NCBI GenBank assembly: GCA_964057225.1
Contig: OZ059894.1
Coordinates: 12,038,131 to 12,102,130, forward strand
Source of the DNA: Auanema rhodensis
Lineage: Eukaryota > Nematoda > Chromadorea > Rhabditida > Rhabditidae
Direction of reading: 5' to 3'
DNA: 64,000 nt
The notes beneath the pieces were generated by a model. It did not search any database. It saw only the letters and a program-made list of their open reading frames with translations, and had not been told where the DNA came from. The position numbers and the translations under genes are program-made. Of this stretch, positions 33,882 to 45,700 are shown in pieces. Each line of letters begins with the position of its first letter. Within the stretch, counting starts at the first letter, position 1.

Positions 33882-34123
33882 AATGTTATATTCTTCATTA
33901 TCAGTTATATCACTCTAAATCTTGTTGTTAATAGTTAGGACCACAAAGAAAACAACAGGAACAGTAACAAATGAAATGCCCAAACTTTACAGTGTTCGAG
34001 TTATTTACAGTATCTAAGACTACCTCTGTCGTGTTATTAGAGCAAACATTCGATTAACAACAACTTTTTTTTAGTTATCAAAGCTTTTTTATTTCTTCAA
34101 AAAATTTCAAATAAAATATAAAA

Positions 34124-34241
34124 GCTTACGACACCCGGGATTCCCAAGCCGTCTCCGATCCAAGTACTAACCGGGCCCAACGTTGCTTGACTTGCCAGAT
34201 CGGACGGGATGGCGTACTTTCAACGTGGTATGGTCGTAAGC
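34124..34241 (-). rRNA. 5S rRNA, copy b, unit 12
   Basis: Intact. Confidence 0.97.
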
Positions 34242-34383
34242 AATGTCATATTCTTCATTATCAGTTATATCACTCTAAATCTTGTTGTTAATAGATACGA
34301 CCACAAAGAAAACAACAGGAACAGTAACAATAACAAAAAAAATTTTTTTTTCACCTATGTGTCTAAAGGTTAGCCATGTATCC

Positions 34384-34433
<50 letters not shown>

Positions 34434-35601
34434 ACAGTAAAAAGTCCAATCAAGAGAGAAATTTTTTCAACACATAGTTGTTTTTTTTTTAAATATCATT
34501 GTTTTTCCTCATAACTCGGTTTAAACTCGTTCTAACCCGTTGAAATACGTCTAGAAAGTCTTTATAACATGCATATGTATGATAGAACTTCATATTTATT
34601 GTAATAGAAAATTTTATTTTCAGACGTCTTGGTTAACAATGATATGTTTTACCCCCTTATAATTTTTATCATAATGTTCCTTATACGGAACGCTCAATGA
34701 AACTTGCTTCCAGAAAAATTTCTTTCTATTTTTTCTTCATATGTACGTAGATACTATAGAGAACTATGATAGAAAACTTTAACATTCACGAAATCATCAT
34801 TTCTCATTACGCTACGGAGGTTTAAAAAGCTGTGTTTTACCTTATAATAGACCGGAAAACCCTTGTGTTAAAACTGGACCGTTTTTACACATATAAAAAT
34901 GTCCCGTATTCGGGACCCTAATGTAACTTTTGATTCCCTATATTTTTTTTCATGAAATTTACAATCTACTGTAGAAAGAAGAATTATTTTTATAAAAACT
35001 GTAAATTTTTGAAAAATGAAAACAAAACGAAAACAAAAACAACTTTTTTTTGAACATTTTCTCACACAAGGGTCCCCCCTTACCTACTTTTTTTCTCATT
35101 ACTCGTTTCAACCTCATCCGATCACTCTGCAAACATGTTTAATCGTTCTAACTTGTTGAAATACGTCTTAAAAGTCTAAACAACATGCATATGCATAATA
35201 GAAACCACCCGAATAGGCCCCCACGCACTAAACGAGATATATACATTACCAGTATAGTAATAGAACACATATTGAAGATTAATTCGATAAGAACAATTTA
35301 TTGACGTAGAGAATGTTTGTTCCGAAAAACTACAATATTAAACTATAAAAGTAACAAAAGCGTAGAGGCAGCAAAGACATGAATAAACATAAATGTAAAT
35401 ACAGAATTACCAGGTAGTACATAAGTATGACAAAAAATTATAAGAAAGCCATGAAAATAGAAGGTTTGTGAACAAATGAGAGGTACATCTTTGATCGTAT
35501 AGTCATTTCTAAACCGTTCGTATGCTGCAGCATCGTCATAAGCGTCACTCAAGTTGAATTTCCATGTGTACTACACGATTTTCATTCTTATTGTTACATT
35601 C

Positions 35602-35799
35602 TTTCCCTGAGGGAATGGGCCGTTCCCGCCAGCAGTGCAAGAGCGGGTCGACCCGTGAGGTGGAGCTAGCAAGCCAGCATCTACCTCAAGTCTCAAAAAT
35701 CGGTTAACCTTATTGTGAACCAATGGAACACATATCGAAGGTTAATTCGATAAGAACGATTACTACACTTTGATCTTAGCCAAAAGGCCGAGAAGCGAT
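35602..35799 (-). ncRNA. U2 snRNA, unit 12
   Basis: Intact. Confidence 0.95.
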
Positions 35800-36242
35800 A
35801 CAGCATAGCCATGAGTATCAAAGACATCAAGCAAATGTATCGTACTTGTTACGAGTGCACTCTCTCATTTGAATATAAAAGTGTGGTTTGACAATCTTGA
35901 CTGTACAGGTCATAAATGGCTCATATAAACTGTGGATTTACTCAACTTTTGGACTTATTTTTTTCTTATTCGAAGCGCTGCACTTTTTTCTATTCTTTTT
36001 ATTCAAATACTTGTATATAGTTTTATATGTACGGTTGCAAAGTTTCCGAATATTTTATATATTTTTATACAATAATTAGGAGAAGGTTAATACAATGAAA
36101 TCTCCCAACTTTACAGTGTTTGTATTGCTTACAGTATCTAGAACAACCACTCTTGTAATATTAGAGCACATATCAATCAACAACTTTTTCTAGTTATCAA
36201 AGCTTTTTTATTTCTTCAAGATATTTCAAATAAAATATAAAA

Positions 36243-36360
36243 GCTTACGACACCCGGGATTCCCAAGCCGTCTCCGATCCAAGTACTAACCGGGCCCAAC
36301 GTTGCTTGACTTGCCAGATCGGACGGGATGGCGTACTTTCAACGTGGTATGGTCGTAAGC
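36243..36360 (-). rRNA. 5S rRNA, copy a, unit 13
   Basis: Intact. Confidence 0.97.
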
Positions 36361-36602
36361 AATGTTATATTCTTCATTATCAGTTATATCACTCTAAATC
36401 TTGTTGTTAATAGTTAGGACCACAAAGAAAACAACAGGAACAGTAACAAATGAAATGCCCAAACTTTACAGTGTTCGAGTTATTTACAGTATCTAAGACT
36501 ACCTCTGTCGTGTTATTAGAGCAAACATTCGATTAACAACAACTTTTTTTTAGTTATCAAAGCTTTTTTATTTCTTCAAAAAATTTCAAATAAAATATAA
36601 AA

Positions 36603-36720
36603 GCTTACGACACCCGGGATTCCCAAGCCGTCTCCGATCCAAGTACTAACCGGGCCCAACGTTGCTTGACTTGCCAGATCGGACGGGATGGCGTACTTTC
36701 AACGTGGTATGGTCGTAAGC
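36603..36720 (-). rRNA. 5S rRNA, copy b, unit 13
   Basis: Intact. Confidence 0.97.
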
Positions 36721-36862
36721 AATGTCATATTCTTCATTATCAGTTATATCACTCTAAATCTTGTTGTTAATAGATACGACCACAAAGAAAACAACAGGAA
36801 CAGTAACAATAACAAAAAAAATTTTTTTTTCACCTATGTGTCTAAAGGTTAGCCATGTATCC

Positions 36863-36934
<72 letters not shown>

Positions 36935-38102
36935 ACAGTAAAAAGTCCAATCAAGAGAGAAATTTTTTCAACACATAGTTGTTTTTTTTTTAAATATCAT
37001 TGTTTTTCCTCATAACTCGGTTTAAACTCGTTCTAACCCGTTGAAATACGTCTAGAAAGTCTTTATAACATGCATATGTATGATAGAACTTCATATTTAT
37101 TGTAATAGAAAATTTTATTTTCAGACGTCTTGGTTAACAATGATATGTTTTACCCCCTTATAATTTTTATCATAATGTTCCTTATACGGAACGCTCAATG
37201 AAACTTGCTTCCAGAAAAATTTCTTTCTATTTTTTCTTCATATGTACGTAGATACTATAGAGAACTATGATAGAAAACTTTAACATTCACGAAATCATCA
37301 TTTCTCATTACGCTACGGAGGTTTAAAAAGCTGTGTTTTACCTTATAATAGACCGGAAAACCCTTGTGTTAAAACTGGACCGTTTTTACACATATAAAAA
37401 TGTCCCGTATTCGGGACCCTAATGTAACTTTTGATTCCCTATATTTTTTTTCATGAAATTTACAATCTACTGTAGAAAGAAGAATTATTTTTATAAAAAC
37501 TGTAAATTTTTGAAAAATGAAAACAAAACGAAAACAAAAACAACTTTTTTTTGAACATTTTCTCACACAAGGGTCCCCCCTTACCTACTTTTTTTCTCAT
37601 TACTCGTTTCAACCTCATCCGATCACTCTGCAAACATGTTTAATCGTTCTAACTTGTTGAAATACGTCTTAAAAGTCTAAACAACATGCATATGCATAAT
37701 AGAAACCACCCGAATAGGCCCCCACGCACTAAACGAGATATATACATTACCAGTATAGTAATAGAACACATATTGAAGATTAATTCGATAAGAACAATTT
37801 ATTGACGTAGAGAATGTTTGTTCCGAAAAACTACAATATTAAACTATAAAAGTAACAAAAGCGTAGAGGCAGCAAAGACATGAATAAACATAAATGTAAA
37901 TACAGAATTACCAGGTAGTACATAAGTATGACAAAAAATTATAAGAAAGCCATGAAAATAGAAGGTTTGTGAACAAATGAGAGGTACATCTTTGATCGTA
38001 TAGTCATTTCTAAACCGTTCGTATGCTGTAGCATCGTCATAAGCGTCACTCAAGTTGAATTTCCATGTGTACTACACGATTTTCATTCTTATTGTTACAT
38101 TC

Positions 38103-38300
38103 TTTCCCTGAGGGAATGGGCCGTTCCCGCCAGCAGTGCAAGAGCGGGTCGACCCGTGAGGTGGAGCTAGCAAGCCAGCATCTACCTCAAGTCTCAAAAA
38201 TCGGTTAACCTTATTGTGAACCAATGGAACACATATCGAAGGTTAATTCGATAAGAACGATTACTACACTTTGATCTTAGCCAAAAGGCCGAGAAGCGAT
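38103..38300 (-). ncRNA. U2 snRNA, unit 13
   Basis: Intact; one base change two nt upstream of the RNA start (38302). Confidence 0.95.
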
Positions 38301-38743
38301 ATAGCATAGCCATGAGTATCAAAGACATCAAGCAAATGTATCGTACTTGTTACGAGTGCACTCTCTCATTTGAATATAAAAGTGTGGTTTGACAATCTTG
38401 ACTGTACAGGTCATAAATGGCTCATATAAACTGTGGATTTACTCAACTTTTGGACTTATTTTTTTCTTATTCGAAGCGCTGCACTTTTTTCTATTCTTTT
38501 TATTCAAATACTTGTATATAGTTTTATATGTACGGTTGCAAAGTTTCCGAATATTTTATATATTTTTATACAATAATTAGGAGAAGGTTAATACAATGAA
38601 ATCTCCCAACTTTACAGTGTTTGTATTGCTTACAGTATCTAGAACAACCACTCTTGTAATATTAGAGCACATATCAATCAACAACTTTTTCTAGTTATCA
38701 AAGCTTTTTTATTTCTTCAAGATATTTCAAATAAAATATAAAA

Positions 38744-38861
38744 GCTTACGACACCCGGGATTCCCAAGCCGTCTCCGATCCAAGTACTAACCGGGCCCAA
38801 CGTTGCTTGACTTGCCAGATCGGACGGGATGGCGTACTTTCAACGTGGTATGGTCGTAAGC
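38744..38861 (-). rRNA. 5S rRNA, copy a, unit 14
   Basis: Intact; its partner copy b is the one broken by the LTR element. Confidence 0.97.
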
Positions 38862-39103
38862 AATGTTATATTCTTCATTATCAGTTATATCACTCTAAAT
38901 CTTGTTGTTAATAGTTAGGACCACAAAGAAAACAACAGGAACAGTAACAAATGAAATGCCCAAACTTTACAGTGTTCGAGTTATTTACAGTATCTAAGAC
39001 TACCTCTGTCGTGTTATTAGAGCAAACATTCGATTAACAACAACTTTTTTTTAGTTATCAAAGCTTTTTTATTTCTTCAAAAAATTTCAAATAAAATATA
39101 AAA

Positions 39104-39158
39104 GCTTACGACACCCGGGATTCCCAAGCCGTCTCCGATCCAAGTACTAACCGGGCCC
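39104..39158 (-). pseudogene. 5S rRNA copy b, unit 14: 3' part (interrupted)
   Basis: The last 55 nt of the gene (3' half on the minus strand), ending at the duplicated GGCCC (39154-39158) next to the 5' LTR. The remainder is at 51027-51094. Confidence 0.95.
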
Positions 39159-39486
39159 TGTCACGGTCAACGTGAAAATACGAACTTTATTGTGTTAACG
39201 TTTTGTTGTATTTTTTGTATTAACTCCACCCCCTTTAACCATCTGGTGCCTCCCTATAAAAGGGAGAACCAAATGGTTAAAATTTTCATGTCTCACCAAT
39301 TTTGTATTGATTTTAGGATTTCTTGGAATTTCTAGAATCAATCCACTTGTTCACTTTACTGTTGTTGCATTTATTGAATAAACCTTTCTTCATTTAACTT
39401 GTCTTAACGCATAATACCGCACTCATACGAACCGACTCCATACTTGGACTGATACTTGGAGGTAAAAGTCCAGTTGTCAAGCGACA
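39159..39486 (+). repeat. 5' LTR of the BEL/Pao element
   Basis: 328 bp, TGTCACGG...GCGACA. Contains a TATA box (CTATAAAAGG near 39255) and an AATAAA at 39377-39382, placing the transcript start and poly(A) site between about 39285 and 39410. Confidence 0.95.
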
Positions 39487-39488
39487 TT

Positions 39489-39506
39489 TGGCGACCACGG
39501 CAGGAT
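39489..39506 (+). promoter_or_regulatory. primer binding site, probably tRNA-Arg
   Basis: TGGCGACCACGGCAGGAT begins two bases after the 5' LTR and is complementary to a tRNA 3' end carrying CCA. The sequence suits an arginine tRNA, as in several BEL and gypsy elements. Confidence 0.75.
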
Positions 39507-39541
39507 ATTTCAGTTGCTTACTGATAAGGAAAGTTTAAAAC

Positions 39542-39634
39542 AAAGGTTATATAAAACCGCCGGAGAAATAAATTCCGAAGAACATTGTGTTAAAGGTTAT
39601 ATAGAACCGCCGGAGAAATAAAATTCCGAAGAAC
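39542..39634 (+). repeat. tandem repeat in the retrotransposon leader
   Basis: Two copies (39542-39583 and 39592-39634, period 50 bp) of a block with ATATARAACCGCCGGAGAAA, differing by one substitution and one inserted A. Lies between the primer site and the gag start. A packaging or translation role is possible but unsupported. Confidence 0.85.
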
Positions 39635-39734
39635 TCGTAGAAAATCCGAGTTGACAAGAAATCACTTGTCAAGAAACAATAAGACGATAAAAATATCGCT
39701 GAATCTGAAATATCCATTGAGGAAGGCTAAAATA

Positions 39735-42700
39735 ATGTCCTCCGCTCAAAGATATATTCTCCAAATGGGGAGAGAATTAGAATTTTTGAATAAACTGAAT
39801 TCTAAAGTTGAAAACTATAAGAAAATGACCGATTACTCAGAATTGTCTGAGCCGGTAAATCAAATTATTGCGCAAGAGAATGAATGTGCAAGAGTTAAAA
39901 ATTACTTGAATATTTTGGAGAATAAACTCCAATCAATTGAAACCATTGAAATAAATTTTCAAAGAGTTTGTGAGCTTTTAGAAGAAGAGCTCCAAAAAGA
40001 ATTAAACAAAAAATTTACAAAAATCGAAGAAGGTGAAAAAGGAGACATCCGTGGCAATGCCACGTTAATAATTCTGGAATTAAATGACAAGTTGATATTC
40101 TTAAAAAACCTCATTGATAAAAATAAAGAAAAAATCAAAGATATGGAAATACAACTTGAATTACAACAACTTCGGGAAAGAGTTGAATATACAGAAGAAA
40201 AAGAATATGAAAATTGTACAAACGAGGTACAAGAAAAACAAAACAGTTTACCCGATCAGGTAGTGCATGATCAGCATGTTAATGAAGTAAGACTGATTAA
40301 CCAAATACTGCAAAGACCCGTATTAAAAACTCCAACCTTTGACGGTACTCCGGAAAAATTCCCTTTATTCTGGGATAGATTCATGAGAATGATTGATAAC
40401 AATGAATCTTTCTCTATAAGTGAAAAAGTGAACTTCCTATGTGAGTCCTTATCAGGTGAAGCCGAATATCTTCTTAGGGGAATTCCCGGTACCGAAGAAA
40501 ACTATGAGTTTATGAAAAATTGTTTGAAGGAAGAATATTCCTCATACGCTGTTGATACAGCAACGCTGATCAACAAGTTGAATAAGGTGCCAAAAGCTTC
40601 AAGACGAGCCGATAGTTGTGCTCAAACGCTAAGAGAGATAAAAGCTCTGCTGCGACAGATTCAAGCGGCGGGAGGATCTTTAACCAAAGAGCTTTATGTT
40701 GCTACCGTACTCAATAAATTCCCATTTGAAATAATCAAAGATATTCACATCAAACAAAATTTTGAATGGTCCCACGAGAAAATCATTGAACATATTTCGG
40801 CGCAAGTAAAACTACTACAGATGACTGAAAACACTGAATCACTGTATCTCAGTAACAATGAAAAAAGTAAAAATCCAGATGGTGATCAAACTAAAAAACA
40901 ATTTCGATTGAATGAAGTTAAGGATTTGAAACAAAGAAGGAATTGCGTTTTTTGCGCGAACAATTCACACAATAGCCATATGTGTCCTATTGAAACAACG
41001 GAAAAAAGGAAAATTTTAAGAGAAAAAAGGCTATGTTATGTATGCTTTGCAGACAATCATCAAAGCAAAAACTGCACATGGCCAAAGTTTAAATGCAACA
41101 GCTGTCATGATGATCACAACATTTCAGTTTGTTACCAAAATAAAAGAAATCAGAATAGAAATGGAGTCATCACCAACATTTCTTTACAAAGGGGTAATGA
41201 TGAAGAAAAGACCAGAAATAATCAAACAATTATTCCAAAGAAAGCACATGAAGAACCCACAAGTTTAACCACAATTGTTGGTAATCATGACGTAGAAAAA
41301 GGCCAAATAATTTTACGAACAGCAAAAGCAAATTTGTTCAATTACAATAGCGATAGTTATGAGAAAGTTAACATTATTTTTGATGATTGTTCTCAACGAT
41401 CTTTTATCAGAGAAGATCTAGCAAAAAGGATGAAACTACCAGTTAAATCCAAACAAAGAAAAACATTTCATGGTATTGGAGGAATGAAACATTCTCATGT
41501 TTCAAGTATAGTAAACACAATATTCTATACTAAAGAGAAAAATTTAATTGTAACTGAAATGCTCACTAAGCCAAAAATCAGTTCCCACATATATAGTCCT
41601 TATCTTTCAAGAAAGGATTTGAGCTTCATTAAAGAAAATAATATTATATTAGCCAATACCGATACAAATGGGGAAGTTTTTGAACCGGATGTTTTGATTG
41701 GACAAGATAGATTAAAATTGTTCGTAAAAGACAATGAAGAATTCAGACTTCCCTCTGATCTTTTATGTAAAGGATCTGTATTTGGAACTCTTATAAATGG
41801 AGAAACTAAACTTGAAAAAATTGTAACTCTGTGTAGCATTGAAGAGGAACAAAGTCATGAACCACCTCCAGAAACAAAACTGAAAGAACTTTTCCTTATC
41901 GATACTATTGGAATAAGCACCATAGTAGATAACAATGCAGAAGCAGAGAATTATCTTAAAGAATATAGTAAAGAACTATCCATTAAAGCCGGGAGAATTG
42001 AAGCTCCGTTTCCATTTAAAAATTATTTGAATAAATTGAAAAATAATAAATGGCCAGCTTTTCATAGATTCATGACATTATGGAAAAATCTACACTCTAA
42101 TAAAGAACAACTAGAATGGTATAAAAAATTAATAAATGAATACATTCAAAAAGGAATTATCGAGCCAATTGTTGATGAATCAGCCGAAGATGGATTTTTC
42201 TTACCACATCATGGAGTGTGGAGAAAAGAAAAAGCTCGACCTTTAAGAATCGTGTTTGATGCTTCAGCAAAACAAAAAAATAGTCCATCGTTGAACCAAG
42301 TTATGCATTCAGGCCAAACATTTATTCACAAAATTCATGATATATTAATAAAATGTAGAAAAAGTCCAATAATAATAACCTGCGACATTGAGTCAGCATT
42401 TTTACAAATAAGTATTAAAGAAGAGCACAGAAAATATTGTAAATTTTTCTGGATTAGAAACGAAAATGAATCGGTAAATAAATATAACGTCATGACATAC
42501 CAATTCAAACGGCTACCATTTGGTATAACAGCGTCCCCGGGTATATTAAGCATGAGCTTAGCTTGGTACCTCAATAATCATACCGACCCTTACGCTAGTC
42601 ACTTGCTCGATTCTTTATATGTTGACAATATAATTTTATATGCAAACAGTGTTGAAGAAGCTAAGATAAAATGCGAAAAAGCCAAGAAAATCTTACAAGG

Positions 42701-45700
42701 CATTTCTATGAATTTAAGAGAATTTATGAGCAACAATCCAAAAGTTACTGAAGATATGAACAATGAAGACAAATACCCACATAATACTACCAAAATTTTG
42801 GGTTTAAATTATGATACAAAATTAGATTTATTCGTTCTTATACTTAAATTAAAGAAATTTGAAATCAATACGCACAGGAACATGTTAAGTCAAATACATT
42901 CAATATTTGATCCATTAGGTATGGCAAGCCCATTGATTTTACCATTAAAATTATTATTAAGAGAATCAAGTGATCAATTCAAGGGTTGGGATGTTGAATT
43001 ACCCCAAGAAATAACACATAAATGGAATTTAGTCATAAATGAATTATTAAATGAAAAGGAATTGAGACTTGAAAGAAAGTTAAACCTGAATGACTCTATA
43101 TTATGGGTATTTACTGATGCTAGTAAACTAGCCATTGCTGCCTGCACATACATTGAAACCAATGGTAAAATAAGCCAACTTGTAAGCGGAAAGTCGAAAA
43201 TTGCAAAAAAGGGAAATCTAACTATCCCAAGACTAGAACTCATTGCCATACTATTAGGTATTATGTTAGCTGATAATATCACATCTACAACCAATCACCT
43301 TAAAACTGTACACGTAGCCAGTGACAGTAAGGTAGCCTTACATTGGATAGCTAACCATCAGAAAACTTTACCACCATATGTAGGCTGTCGCGTCGACAAT
43401 GTAAGGAAGTATATAGATAAATTGAAGGAAAATAACATTAAAATCAAACTTTTTCATGTGAATGGTGATTATAACCCAGCCGATATTGGTTCTCGAGGAG
43501 CTTGTCTCCAAGAACTAAGTGATTCTATGTGGATTAAAGGACCACAATGGTTAACCCAAACAAAGTCACACATTGAAGAAATTGAATATGAGCCTATTTG
43601 GAATATAACAACCTTGATCGATACCGTTGAACAACAACAAATAACACAAATACCAGTTGAAGATATATTCAAATTACGTAGCAACAACTATACCTTACTG
43701 AAAACTATAGTTAAATTAAGTAAATTCTTGAGACATTGGATCATAAAAGTACATCCCACAGCTATAACAAGGTTAAATAAAGTAATGCAATTAGATGAAA
43801 ACTGGCAAACTACAGCTAATGATATTGAGATTATAACCAAACTACTAATAAGTAAAGCACAACAGCATGTAACAATAGATCTCCTCACGAAAAAACATGA
43901 AGGTTTTGTATTTTTTCTCGATGAAGAAATAATCAGAGTTCGTAGTAGATTGAACAACTCGGAATTACCGTTTGAAACTCAAAATCCCATATATCTTCCA
44001 AGGGATTCTCCGTACACAGAACACATAATTATGCATTTACACAGAGAATGCATGCACCAAGGAAGAGATTTTGTTCTAACACTCTTGCGTCAAAAATACT
44101 TTTTAAATAAACCATCAAGCATAGTCAGATCAGTTCTCAAAACATGCACAATCTGCAATAGATACAACGCTTTGCCGTTTGGAACGTCCTTAATGCCAGC
44201 ATTGCCTAAGGATAGAGTAATTCTAACAAAACCATTCATGAGTACAGGTTGTGACTTATTAGGTCCAATAACCATAAAGGATGGTAAAAAGATATTTATA
44301 TGTCTGTTTACTTGTTTAGCTATAAGAGCTATACACTTAGAAATAGTTTTTGACCAATCAACAAAGGCATTCTTAAACGCTTTCGAAAGGTTCATTGGAA
44401 GAAGAGGTATTCCAGAAATAATACGAAGCGATAATGGAGGAAATTTCTTATTAAGTGCTAAAGTAATAGAATTTTACACAGAAAACCATGAATCTAAAAA
44501 TGAAAAAACATTAACCAATTATCTTGCCGAAAAGAATATTAAATGGTACTTCAACACACCACAGGCTCCATGGAAAGGTGGAACATGGGAAAGACTAGTA
44601 GGACTAACAAAGTTAGCACTATACAAAACAATTGGAAATAGATTAATGTCAATTGATGATATACATACAGTAATTGTAAAAATCGAAACAATTTTGAATA
44701 CTCGCCCGCTTACACATCCGAACCCATCCAACCTGAACATTTTGCCTATCAGACCTTGTGATTTTTTAAACCGTTCCATCAGGTTTACACTTTCTTCAAA
44801 CGTATCGAATACCCGAATTTATGATAAAACTATCAATAGCAGGACAATACAAACTATAGAGCAAGCCATTGAAGCAATAGAGTTATCTAACGATGTAACT
44901 CAATTATTCTGGAAAAAATTCTATTCAGAGTATTTACTGTATCTTAGAGATATTTACAAACACAACAGAAAACAACCTGCAACGAACGCTAAGAAACCAC
45001 AAGAAGGCGAAGTTATTATAATACAAAATGAGGATTCAAGTAGAGGTAAATGGAAATTAGGACGCATAATAGAACTAATAAAAAGTGCAGATGGGGAAGT
45101 TAGATCTGCAAAACTAATAACTGGCACTGGTCTCATAACAACTCGTTCATTAAATCACATATATCCACTAGAAGTGAGAAACGCAGAAGCAGCACCGTTT
45201 GCGTCAGAACCTCACTCAATGAGATACAATAAAAAATACCAAGTGAATCCATTTTTAATCACCGGGACGGTAACACAAAAAGGAAATCGGGTTGAAAATA
45301 TTGAAATTATTGAAAATACTCAAGAAAGTGAACAAAGTAACAATGTAATACCACTCGAAATCTATACACCCAACATGAATATCATCAACGACGCAGGAGA
45401 CGAAAATGATGCTAATAATACGAACTTAGAACAAGAGGAAGATCAAACAAATGAGATAACTCTTCAAACCGAAAATGAATCCAAACCTTCAAATCTAAAT
45501 AGATGGTTCAGAACAAAAACACAGGGTAGTCAAGCAGCGGTAAGAAGTTATTTTAAGAAAAATAAAATAAAAACAAATGTTCCAAAAGTAGCTCTTCTTG
45601 GAATAATTCCAACGATTGAGGCTACATGCCAATCCTCTGAATTGCTTACAGCGGAAGCATTATATTTCCCACAATGTAATCCATTAACGACTTTGATAAC

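Larger units (their letters stand above)
33321..35799. repeat. 5S-U2 array unit 12
   Basis: Uninterrupted 2479 bp unit; TA tract about 45 bp. Candidate + strand RNA at 34584-34693; relic at 35258-35297. Confidence 0.92.
35800..38300. repeat. 5S-U2 array unit 13
   Basis: Uninterrupted 2501 bp unit with the longest TA tract (about 67 bp). Shares the C-to-T change (here at 38029) with unit 9, ten kilobases away. Candidate + strand RNA at 37085-37194; relic at 37759-37798. Confidence 0.92.

Noticed and set aside
43081..43150. Gag-pol start at the upstream open frame before 39735 (listed here for the same polyprotein)
   Set aside because: The frame is open upstream to 39651, but that codon is TTG; the first ATG with a good A-rich context is at 39735.
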